The position numbers and the translations under genes were made by a program. The notes under the pieces are model-generated. The model did no database searches. It was not told where the DNA came from and saw only the letters and a list, made by a program, of their open reading frames with translations. Below are positions 24,601 through 36,332 of a DNA stretch of 64,000 bases, piece by piece. The DNA comes from Nissolia schottii (lineage: Eukaryota > Streptophyta > Magnoliopsida > Fabales > Fabaceae), in assembly GCA_003254905.1 (NCBI GenBank), contig QANU01112481.1, forward strand, positions 181,033-245,032, given 5' to 3'. The number at the start of each line of letters is the position of its first letter. The first letter of the stretch is position 1.

Positions 24601-27600
24601 GACACGATATAAAACACTCAAACAATTAGCGGGAAGGTGAGGAAAAAAATGGTATGTCTAGAAAAATTAGAAGGAAAAAAGGGGCCTAGACCATGCCATG
24701 GAGGGGTGAACTGCCCACAGTCTAGCTCCCTTTTCAGTAAAAGACAAAAAACAAAGTGCAAATATAGAGAGAGAGGGAACAAGAGAGATGAAGCTAAGAG
24801 AATGAAAGAAGGAGATGGGTGATTGGTCACTAGACCACCATGGAGGGGAAGATCACTTCCGTGGCGACCAACTCCCCCTCAAGCAAGTGAGATGACGTTT
24901 TTTTGTTGGATGGGGGTGATTGAGAGCTGTGTGCTAGGGTTTGACCCCTTACTAGTTGGTGTCCTCTATTTCTATTTTTGTGTTTTGATGTATGAAGAGA
25001 AAATATTAATTAAAAATTATCTTATTGTTCCAAGTCGGAAAATGGGAAGGATTAATATAAATTAAGTAATATTGGAGCCTCATAACTATTTAGTTAAATA
25101 TTACCTTAAGTTTTTAATAATCTCATAAAGGCATTTGACAATTTTAGGAGACAAAATAAGAAAAAAAGAGTATCTCATTATCCGACATCAATTATTCACA
25201 GATGTTAAAAGGATAATTTAACTATATAGTTAAAAAAAACATTTCTTATATAAATTATATAATATAAACTATAATCATAAAATGTAGAATCAAAATCACA
25301 ATAATCCGTTGAATTTGGCCTTTCACGTCGAGAAGGATCTTACACAATTCAATGTTTTTTGTTATGTATGTACATATTTTATTTTTCAAAATGATAAAAC
25401 TAATGCGAATGCGATTAAGGAATATATTTATTCTCAAATAAAAAGATGTCAACTTTTGGATTTCATTCCTTAAGAAATTTGTTAGTTATACATTGGATTG
25501 ATTGGAAAAGGATGGATGGAATTGGTGGTAAGGCAAGAAACAGCTCAACAATTATACTAATAAAAAAAACTTAATAACATCCAAATGGACAATAAGTTGA
25601 AGAATTTAACATTTAAACGAAAATGTTGAACAATGAATAAAGCACAACTAGTCCAAGAGGACCCTCGTAAGAATGAAGGCTTCAAGTTTGAATTTTCACC
25701 CCTCTCAATCCGAATATCAAAATTTTAAAACGGTGAGTATTAAGTGCCTTTCTCAAAACGAAAATTTGATACTTCTTATATTTAAATCAATTAAATTTAT
25801 CTATTTTTTTTACTTAAGTATTATTATAAGTTTTATATTTAATTTTTTTTAAAAGAAATTTAACTCTAAATCTCATTCTTTAAATTTATTTTCTTTATTC
25901 CCAGATGTAAAGCTTATAACAGAGTTTAGTAGAAAAAAAGCTGAATTTAATTGATTTAAATAAAAAAAGAGTTACTAAACCTTGTTATTTTTTAGAAATT
26001 GCCATAGCAATCACCATTTAAAATTATCCTCGGGCAAACTATGACAAAAAGTAAAAAAGAAAAAAAAATAGGAATTGAAATATGACTTTTTAAAGAAAGG
26101 TGCATGGGAAAAAGAGAAAAACAGAAGTCCAAAATCATGTTGTAACTGGGAACCCACATTCCTAATTTTCTAGCAACACTACAAGGCGACTTTTCAGCGG
26201 TCATACTTAATTCGCTGCTTCCTAGTAACAACATATAATTGAGTCAAACCCCAAAATTCCACGTTCATGCAATACTATCTTTTGTTTTTTTTACTCATCA
26301 ACATCGTTATCAACTTTTTTCTACGTTGTTTCTAAAGAATCTATAATGAGGTGCAAACCATTTACTAAGTCAACTTACGATGTGTCCGTCCGAGCTACAT
26401 ATTGAGTCAGCAAAAGAAACATGATGACATTGGTCCATAAAGGGCTGAACAAAGAGAAAGGTATATGCAGCAAAATGGAAATGTTAGAGGCACCAATACA
26501 AGCACAACAGGTGGCTCAAATTTGAAACTAGTTAGTTAGGTGCAAAGAACAGGACAGCGCACACTCTTGCCAGATTGCTTGATCTGCTTATGCAACTCTT
26601 GGGACTGAACATTGTTCAATTCAACAAAATAAAGATCAAGAAAAATGATAGGGTGCGTATTTGGTGTGAAGCCAATTCACACACTTTATTCACAGTCATT
26701 AAAGATTCTATTGTGATGCTGAGTCTCGTTAAAAGCTTATTTAATAATAAATATAATAGGAGCTGACATAATATTTGATACCAAAATGAGATAACATAAG
26801 ATTATCAAATCCAACCATCTTATGGTTCCAAAGAAAAATAGGGGGAATAATCTTTCTGTCTCTAGAAGCTCCCAACCCTCAGAACTTGCACGGAAACTAC
26901 ACAAGTCTCGAAAGCCAGTCTGCAACTGGCGAAAAGGACAAGCCAAATCCACATGCGGGCCCCTTTCCGCCGGCTTTTGTTGAATCATGACAACCTTTGA
27001 TTAGTTGCAGGTAATTTAAATCTCATTTGTTACCTTGAAAACACAATTTGTAGTCGCATAATTTATTTAATGAACAATAATCTTTTCTATAACATTAAGA
27101 AAAAGATTATCAAAAAAATAGAAGGAAAAACTCCTTTTTCCTAGCGTAATAATAACACGCAACGACATGTTATTTGGAAGATTAATCTCCTATTCCAGTT
27201 ACCATCAAATTCTGGACATGTTTCTTTTCATACAGAATTAAATTCTTTACTTATGATATAAAAGAAACACTTCTGAAACTAAGTTTATATTATATTTAAA
27301 ATTTTTGGTTAAACATTGAAAATATGTTTAAGTTAGTGGTGCAAAGTTCATTCAATTTTTTTTTTTAATATAACCGCTGCTTGATTGAGACAGCATTATT
27401 ATTTTCAAGATAATGCTTATGATGGCTAACCGACATTTCTATATTAACATTCGATTTAAAGAAGCTAAAGAGGTCATCAAATCAAGTTTAAATATTTGCC
27501 ACATCAATTAATTATGCTACTAAATCAGCCTTAAATTACACGTCTGTTCCCAATTTTGGTGATCCTTCAGGCATCATAATCAAACCAACACATGATGGGT

Positions 27601-27992
27601 AGGTACCTCCCGGATTTTTAGATAATTGGCTATCATTGAAAGGGCAGGGAAAGATACTATATTATACTCATATTTGCATATGAATTTGAATTATACAAAG
27701 TGCAAACAACACAACACATGCACAAATCTTGGCATGTATAATCCATCACTCAAGATATCATTTACCACTTTCCGAAGATAGGAATACCAGATCACAAATT
27801 TAGAGAAACACAAAGTATCATTTCCCAATTACATTAGGTGTATCACCTAAATGGCAATTCTTAAATATCCATATGAACCACAATAAATTTCATTTTTGGT
27901 TTAAATTTAATTCACAAGCAATGGTATTTTTTCAATTGAATTAATGCACTGACTTGATAAACATAACCAAATGTTCAAATGTTTTGGTCCAT
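24601..27992. other. Intergenic DNA without a recognised gene
   Basis: A short duplicated pair of blocks, CTAGACCATGCCATGGAGGGG and CTAGACCACCATGGAGGGGA, lies at about 24688 and 24830. A GC-richer patch at about 26870-26970 has no clear frame. The 63-91 codon frames in this stretch match no recognised family. Confidence 0.5.
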
Positions 27993-30900
27993 TCAGAGCT
28001 TAGCAATTAGCCCATTCTGACTAGGCTTCGTGGGCATGCCATTTTCCTTATCATCCAAATCACTTGCACTTGGAGGAACATCTACAGCTGGGGAGCAATT
28101 GAAAAACCCATGTGGCTGCATCATGAATTGCAGAACAAAATGAGTTACAACACCGTATGGGAAATTTTATTAGCAGTTCTACTTTCAATATAAGTTTCTT
28201 TGTTCCATGGATGTTGCCTAATCTTCTAGCATAGTATGGTTTATCAAATTTGAAGATGAACTTCAATTTTAGATGATGTATGAGCACACAATCTCCCTAA
28301 GTTTTGAGTGTATGAAGATGAATCTAGTTTAAGAATTGCAAAGAAAAAGTGGCACTGAAAATAAGCTTAATGTTGAGAGGAATACCAAGAGCATAAAGCC
28401 AATGTGTTCTACCGGCATAACAGGCCAGTCTTCCAATCGAGGAATGTGCGTCACTCCAAATATGTACCTGGAACATTGTAAGAACTGGTATCACAAAGAA
28501 ATAATAGGCTGAATAGTTCTGAATTTTATTGAACGAGAACCGAATTCCAATGGGGAATCACGGTTGCAGAACGGAAACAATAATAAGGAAATTACAGAAT
28601 AATAATCTGGGAATTATGGATCCCGTGGTCCCCTGAGTCCTGAGTTAATTTTCTGGATATCTCTCTCTTTGTTTTTCCCCTCTCATATACCGAGAGAGAG
28701 TAAATCATGGCCATATTCTTCCTTCCTAATTTGGTGCAACCAAATTATTCTCCTAACAATTTATTCTCCTAACAATTAGCAACAAATCAGGATTTTAATC
28801 TAATCCCCCAATCCTCGCTTTCCCTTCCTAGAATAATGGAAAGGGAATGGAATAATTTCCTTTCCTGGAGGAATAGAATCTGCCGCAATCATGGCAGGAG
28901 GGTACGTAACAAACATTTTGCCAAAACAGAGGGTGCGTACAAAGAATAAACAACCACATAAAAGGCTGAAAAGTATGACAAAGTTCAGCTGCATATTCAA
29001 GTGTGAAATAAAAAGTGTACTGGATATATGCAACACACAAAGCAAGCCGATACACTTAAGCCACAACAATAATTGATATCATATCTTGCAGAAATACAAT
29101 GAAGTGAAACTAACCAAAGAACTACATCAGCTTCCTCCAGGGATCTATTTTGCTTAACCCAAGTAACCAAACCCTCTCCAACACGCGGATTTTGGTTAGG
29201 GAACTCTCCTCCAGGATGCATTTCATTGTGTGTATAAGGAGTGACCCAAAGATTGTGCTTCAAGAAAGCTGCTCTTCTCAGAAACTTGGCCTCTGGACGA
29301 GCTAAGGGTGAACAATTTGAACCCGGCACTAGCTTGTAACCTGTTAGCTGCCCAGTTCGGTTAACAGTCCGAGTGTTCCTAACCTAAAACAGGAAAATTC
29401 ACTTAAGAAACTCTTTGGAAAGATAATTGAAGAGTGTTTCCAAACAAGTAAACACTCCCAACTTTCAAACAGTGAATATACAGGTCGCCGGTACGAGGTA
29501 GAAGAAAGAAAAAACCTACATATTAATGCTCCTGGAGCAACAACAGGAAATGAGATACAAATATAGCAGAAACATCATTCATAATTAACAGAAAGATAGA
29601 AGCATAAAAATAGCAGCCAATTTTGAATTTTTAAATGATTGTCCATCGATCAACAGTTGAATTTTCGGGTATTTTGTAAACAAATGGAAAGAACTTACGA
29701 TCCAATGCCGAGCAGATAGAGGGTTACAATCACGCGTTGCTTCCAGTTCTGATTTAAGGAGTTTTTCCTCAGCATAAAATGCATTGTTGTGAACATTATC
29801 CTTTCCCGGTTCTTCAACTTTGACATCCACTTCAACAACCTGGACAGGGAGATGTAGAAATCTGTTACTAATTTGTCATTTTATTTGTGGACAAATAATG
29901 GCAACATATTTTGAGACTTAGTGACGGATGAGGAGGATTATGTTTTTTTTTAAAAAAAAAAATCTCTCTCCCCCAAAAGAAACCATACAATACACTACTA
30001 AGTTAAAAAACCAAAGGTCAACAATACATGGCAAATTAGCACGAAAAGGAAAAGGAAAGGGAAAAAATGAAAGGAAAGAAAAGGAACTACATATCGCCAT
30101 GCACGGCTATGTCAAACTTCATATTTGGTTGATATGACATCATGAAAATAGATACAACTATGTACTAATAATATTTGATATTCTTCAAAACACTTCATTT
30201 CTGATGCCTTATCCTCCCGCTACAGAGATCAAGCCACGTAACTGTATATTTTCATTCAACTATTTTTCTGGAAAACAAGATTTGGGATGGAGGAGGACAT
30301 TACAGTGACTCAAAATATCACATGTCAACCAGAATATTCATTAGGAACTGAAGACCCTGCTGAATGAAAAATAAAATTGCATGCAGACCTGATTAAATGC
30401 TTCACCAGGCTTGCAATCAACTGCCATGTTCATACGAGCGACAAAAAAGTGTTGGTGGACAGGCGCATATAATCCAGGTGCAATAGTTGTGCCATATTTT
30501 CGAGTTTCGCCTGGTTGCAATGCTCCTAAGCTGAGAATTCCTGTGAGCTTGACCTCAGCTTCTATTTTTCCATCCTGCAAGAAGGAAAGAGCAATCCAGA
30601 ATTAGAAATGACAACTAACTTGGATATTTAAGTTTGAACATTGAAACCCACCAAAAAGCAATAACAGAATGCCTGGAAAGACATAGGTAAAACAAATCAG
30701 GATACCAAATAGCTTAAGCATGAAAAATACCAATGAAAATCAGAACAAGCATGCTCAAAGACAAAAGAATAGAATTGATAACCATCAATTAAGTTGAAAT
30801 AATTGAAATAGAAATATATCGACAGTATAACATAGGTGAAGCAAGCAATGCAATCAATCTTCCTATCTTTTGGTTCATCTGCTAGAATACATAGCAGGAT

Positions 30901-33900
30901 CCTCCCTTTGTAACTGTCTCAAATGCTGTGTTCAAATTCAAAAAACCGAGACAACTCCTTGTTTTGTATGTATTTAAAGGAAGTATGTATTGTATTGTGT
31001 GTGTTTAAAGGAAGTATGTATCACTAGGCCTCACCATCAATGTGATTTTAGCAACCACATTAGACAGACTCGGATAAATGAAAGCAGACATTAACTTGCC
31101 TGATAAAAGTGCCAGAAAAATCCATACTCATAGTTAGCCACAGTGCATATAAAAGACACCGTCAGCCTTCTGGACCGTCGAACTTCAGCCAAACCTGTTC
31201 TCCAATCTTGATGCTTCCACAAAATACCATGGTCCTCTTCATGCAAGCAAACACAATTCTCTATTGTTTCAACGCCTCCATTAAAGTTCGTGAAGTGCGC
31301 ATCAAAGTACTTGATATAACCCAAACAATCACAACCCTGTAATAATGAGAGCAAAACTAAATTGATTTGATTTACATTGAGAAAGGAGAACATTAAGATA
31401 AGACAGACTGGAATATAAGCAAATGCCTTGACCTTCTTGAGAGAATGGGCATTTTTACCCAGGCCATCCTCCCCAGCATCGAAAGCATTCTTCCTATAGT
31501 GAGGATCATTTGGATCTCCATAAGGAACCACCATCTCAACAAAACTTAACCTGTGGGCCACTGGTCTTCGCCCTCGGCTTCCGTCAATATAGGCTACTGA
31601 ATAAATAACCAAACCCTCTCTAGGAGTGAAACCAATACGAAAGTTCCACTGCAAATAAGCATTTACTTTTAGAAGTTTCCAATATGGCTCTTATGAATTA
31701 GTTTTAGAAAAAGTGAAGAAACAAGTAATCACCTTCTGCCACTGAATAAAGTGTCCGTTGACACGAAAACTTGGACCTTCAGGCTGAACAATCTGTAAGG
31801 GCTTCACATCACTTCTATCAACCCCTCCTCGGGTTTCACCAGAAGTATAATTTCTTAGTGGATCAGCAGGTGGAAGGGGAACTAGTTTCCGGTCTTCAAA
31901 CTCAAGAACCACCATATTTTGCATATCAACAACTACATGAATTCCTTCAACTGGACGAGCATAGCCATTTTCCATAGGGCAGTCGCTCTCAGTTCTACAA
32001 AAGATTAGTGGTTTGGCAAGCCTGCGGCTAGGAGCATCAGCTTCACTGTGATATCCAGCACACCTGAAAGTTTCAGCAACTCATGTATTAGAAACAATAA
32101 GACAGACAAAATAAATTCTCAGAAAATGCCACTCAAATAATTTGGAAGGAGTAACCAACCAGGCATCCACCATCACAAGATCCATGTCATCTATCCCTCT
32201 TCTCTTCATTGCTTCACAAAATGGAGGGAAGTCCTTCACAACAGCTTCACATTCAGCGTACTCCACAGCATCCTGTAACACAAACCAATGTCGATTTGAA
32301 ACTGAGAGATAAGGACAAACAGGTGAGCTTGGTAGTTGCAGTAATGATAACTGATAAGATTTTGGAACAGTTTCCAATATGTTTGTTTAGATGCTTGCAT
32401 GTGTGCCAGAAACCATTTTGGATAGAAGTGAAGAGTGAAGACAAATGAATTTAATTATAATTAGTACAAATTTTGTGTCAACGACTTCTTAAGATTAATA
32501 CAGAACCACAGTATTGGCAGCGATTACAATTCTCTAAGCTTTCCACACGTGAATAACCAAAGCCATTTACATTCTGAAAGGTGAACAAATGACACAGTAA
32601 CATAAAGCTACAACTTATTGTGCCGATGGTCTTTAAAGGTCAACAAAGAACATTAGTATTTGCTGCTGCTCCGTTCTAAAGCTCTTCATGCAAGTTTTAG
32701 CAAAACCATTTGAATAAAAAATTTCCAAACCATCTCATTAAATATTTTTAAAAGAAAAAGGTTGTAGTTATCTCTAAGCACAAAGAAATCCTAATAAACA
32801 GCACAACTTTAACAAAGCATAAATTTAGATAGAAAATATTTACCATTGGCGGCTGAACGTCCGGAACAACTTCAGATGAAATTACTTTGCCCCTGTGATG
32901 GCCACCTCGAGTTGCTGCATGCACCTGTGTAAGTTCAACAACCCATATGCTTGTCTCATTTGACCTTTTGTTGTAAACAACTAGTCTTGCTTTCCTTGGG
33001 GGAAGTTTTGTAGGAATCACAGGTCCGCCACCTTTAGTCCTGGGAAGCAACGAAGGTTGGAAAGGAGGGAAGAAATATGCATCTGCTAATGCAACAACTT
33101 GCTTATTAGGTTCAAGCAAGACTACTTCAACAAAGCGCATGCTGTCCCTCACCTAACAAGACAATCAAAGAACTTCATCAACATGTAAACACAAGGACTT
33201 CAAGAAGTTAGGGGAACTATCTAACATAACCTAACCATTACTTGGCAATAAATCCAAGCTTAATCTACATAAATGAGGAAAACTAAGCAATCTACCTCAG
33301 GGGTTGCCCCAGCAGCTCGAACAGTTGCTACAGCCACAGCTATTTCGGCAGCAGATAATGGATCCAGAGGGTGGCAAGTTTGAGCTCTCATCATGACTGG
33401 GATACCAATGCCAGCAAGTATGCAAAAAATATGTTATTGATACAAGCAGAAATTTAATTAAAAGGAAAAAGTATAACCAGGAGGAGGAAAATGAAAACAG
33501 AATCAACTGAATGTACGAGAAATAGAAAAAAACAAAGCATGCTGTGGTTAGAGGTATATAACCAATCTTGTGTTGTTGCCTAACAGAAGGGAATGCATGC
33601 GATTGGTTTTATATCTCTAACATACAGCACGGCTTCCAAATCTCTCTGCAAATCCAAGTTAGCAACACCCTTGAAGCAGCCACGAGCAGAAGAACTCAGA
33701 AAAGCCAAAAACACAAGTCTATCCCACATCAAAATTCGATGCAAATAAACAACCTTTAAAGTATGAATGTTCCTCTTCAATCACACACAGAAAGGACTGC
33801 ACAAACTACGCACTTGTTGGTTATCCAAATAGGTCTCCAAATTGAAAAGGAATAGCAACAGGTCGATTATCCGAAAGAATCCCAACACGTGTACATCCTT

Positions 33901-34351
33901 GTTTAAGCAGAAATGGGTGTTTATTCAACTAAGTTCTCCGAATGGCAAGTTATAAAAAAGAAGAAGAAGAAGAAGAAGAAGAAAAGATTAGGACATATGA
34001 TAAGGGAAAGTGCAACGTGTATCTCAAAAAGCATATGCTGCAGCGCTTGCTAGATAAGAACATAAGGGGGGGGGGGAATGATAGTCAAATCAGTGTCAGA
34101 ATCAGTTGAACAGAATAGAATAGAGGAAAACTAACACAGCAAAACTGAAAATCATTGATCAAGAATTACAGCAGAACAAGAGCAAGAAAACCTTTAGTAG
34201 AAGGGGTGGGGGGCTTGGGAGGGGGATCGTCGACGGCGGAGATCATGGTGGCAGGGAGGGGGGCTCGATTACGGGTGGGGTCGGACCAAGGTGCAGTAGG
34301 AGTAGGGAGAGCGTTGAGGGTGGGCGTCGCTTTTTTCTGAGCTGAGGCCAT
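27993..34351 (-). CDS. CuAO: Peroxisomal copper amine oxidase
   Basis: Twelve exons join in frame to 755 aa: 34192-34351, 33296-33396, 32844-33152, 32160-32272, 31733-32063, 31433-31648, 31100-31336, 30389-30574, 29699-29839, 29115-29383, 28386-28467 and 27993-28115. The enzyme oxidises primary amines such as putrescine to aldehydes, releasing ammonia and hydrogen peroxide. What is seen: the catalytic-base region [13 protein letters not shown]; the [10 protein letters not shown] motif whose first Tyr becomes the topaquinone cofactor; copper ligands in APVHQHFF and NEMHPGGEF; and the C-terminus IAKL, a peroxisomal PTS1 signal. The best family match is Arabidopsis At2g42490, of similar length. 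Intron 7 has a GC donor. The 5' leader has a (CT)n tract, and a retroelement LTR-like block lies in intron 10. All catalytic residues are intact, so the gene looks functional. Confidence 0.95.
28485..28790 (-). mobile_element. Possible solo LTR in amine oxidase intron 10
   Basis: On the minus strand the block starts TGTTAGGAGAATAA, a motif that occurs twice in tandem. It contains a TCAATAAAATTCAG stretch like a poly(A) signal and ends near ...CTTACA. It is noncoding and less AT-rich than the intron around it. The TG...CA ends suggest a lone LTR, but no target duplication was established. Confidence 0.35.
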
Positions 34352-34432
34352 TGCGAAGGGTTAGCGAGCTCACCGGATCTTCCACCGCAGCAAACAATCT
34401 CACTGTAGTACCCCGCTGACATACAGCAACAC

Positions 34433-34454
34433 CTCTCTCTCTCTCTCTCTCTCT
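34433..34454. repeat. (CT)n tract in the amine oxidase leader
   Basis: A dinucleotide CT run about 80-100 bases upstream of the start codon (GA on the transcribed sense strand). Such tracts are common in plant 5' UTRs. Confidence 0.7.
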
Positions 34455-35338
34455 TCCTCCCCAATGTAATGGCTGTGGCAGAGAAACAAGAACCCTTTCT
34501 CAACGCAAAATTGCTTTTCTCTCAAGATGGAAAGTGAAGTGATGATGGAAATCTAACTTCATTCATTCATTTATTTATTTATCTATTTGGTGTGGATATG
34601 ATGATCCGGTGTTATTATTGAGAATCCGCTCAACTGGAGCCTCCTCGAGGAGGTCCCTTGTAGAGATTAGGAAGCTGAAAATTCTGGACTCATTTTCAAC
34701 TCCTTTTGGTTTTGAATTACACATTGCACAATACCAAAAACGTTAAATTTGCTGACAAGATCATTTTAACATCTACCGGAAGCCGAGGGAAGGTAATAAG
34801 GTATCTCTCTTTTCTAAATAATTTCAACTTCAATGATAGTTATGTTTGACCATTTGACAACTAAATCATATATATCATCTATCATATACTATATATTAAT
34901 GTATTTATACTAGTGATTATATAACATGTCAAATATATAAATATAATAAAACTTTTACATATGGTTAGAAAATGGATAATTTTTTGAATTTTTGAAAATA
35001 TTCAGTTTTTGTTAGAAAATAGGTATTTTTTTATTAAAAAAATACTACTAAAAAGTAAGAGGTTTTAGTGAAAATTAAAAAGATGGGTAAAATGGTCCAA
35101 ATTAAAATATGACTAACAACAGTTAAATTTTCTCAACAGCTTTATAATAGTAAAGATAATTTTTATTATAACATGTAACTTAATCAAATACATATAAATG
35201 TGTGTTGTGTAACAACACTTGTAAGCACTATTTATTTTTCAATGGAAAAGGGAGGCAAAAACATTTTCAAATAAATTGAATTCATCTTTCTGGCGTATGT
35301 AGAACTCTTTTCCCTCCAATCATTTTTAAAAGAGAAAT
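34455..35338. other. Upstream region of the amine oxidase gene
   Basis: AT-rich with no gene. It presumably contains the promoter of the amine oxidase. Everything beyond 35338 is mobile DNA. Confidence 0.5.
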
Positions 35339-35496
35339 GTTAATGATATTCATTATTTGTGGGACACCGTGCTGACTCACTATTCATCTACCGTTGAATG
35401 AAATTTTATTAAGGCGTGAACTCTATTCAAATCTCATTCAATGGTTGATAAATTGTGAGTCAGCGCGGCGTTCCACAAATAATGAGTACACATAAT
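35339..35496. mobile_element. Hairpin MITE next to the gypsy LTR
   Basis: The whole block is close to a palindrome. The left arm has CATTATTTGTGGGACACCG and CTGACTCAC; the right arm has their complements, GTGAGTCAG and CCACAAATAATGAG. The centre carries CATTCAATGG and CCGTTGAATG, which also mirror each other. It has no coding capacity. Its right end coincides with the first base of the gypsy LTR. Confidence 0.7.
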
Positions 35497-35921
35497 TGTA
35501 ACGAAGCTAGTAATTAAGGAAATTCACTAAACAAGAAACCGAGAGTTAATCAGTCCAGCCCCCAAAACTAACACCAACAACAATAAAACAGTGGCACAAT
35601 GGTCCACAAACAAAACAGAGTAAGCTCCCAATGGTCACTAGCGAAAACGGAGCTCCTCAACGTTCGAGCACAGGGAAGCTGCGTTCCCGATCACCAACAC
35701 CCGCGGCCTCCCCAACATGCGCACCCGAGGGGGAAAAAGGACCACGGAGCTTGGTTGTGCTCTTGGTATCGTGATGGAAGGCGTCACCCACTTGCGTAGA
35801 AGCAATCGCTTTCCACTTCTGTCTTGCATTCTGAAGTTGGTTAATTGTGCTTCCTTTTCCCATTCCTTCTTTGCCCTTGCCTTTTTCATAATTTCCCTCT
35901 CTGTCCCTACTGTTTGTTGCA
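35497..35921 (-). repeat. 3' LTR of the gypsy element (shortened)
   Basis: It starts TGTAACGAAGC and ends TTTGTTGCA. Compared with the other LTR it lacks about 180 bases that lie at 40680-40859 there; the join is at GAAGCAATCGCTTTCC. The direction of the change (loss here or gain there) is not known. Confidence 0.85.
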
Positions 35922-36332
35922 TTGCCTTCCCATTCGAAAACAACCTTGTCCTCAAGGTTGAAGTGAGGATATATATTTTCTCTTCATTGTTTCATAATTT
36001 TCCTAAGTTGTTGCTGTTTCTGGTAATTCCTTCCACTACACCAAGACTTGTGTGATTTCCCTATCCCCCTGTTGTATTTGTCGTTGTTGCAAAATGTTCC
36101 GTGGCTGTAAAATTGAGCTTGTTTCTGTTGTTTGTAGTGGTAGAGGTAAATAGGGAGGGATATGAGGTCCTTGAAACTTCTTTAGCTAGGATACATGGAA
36201 GACATTATGTATCCTAGCTGTGCTTGGTAATTCTACTTGATAGGCAACTTGCCCCACTTTAGTTGTAATTTTAAAGGGTCCAAAGTACTTCATGCTCAGT
36301 TTTTGGTTCTTCCTTAAAGCCACAGATTGTTG

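Noticed and set aside
25636-25715. Possible tRNA-derived SINE (TAGTCCAAGAGG and GTTTGAATTTTC resemble A and B boxes)
   Set aside because: The B-box match is poor, and no poly(A) tail or target duplication is evident.
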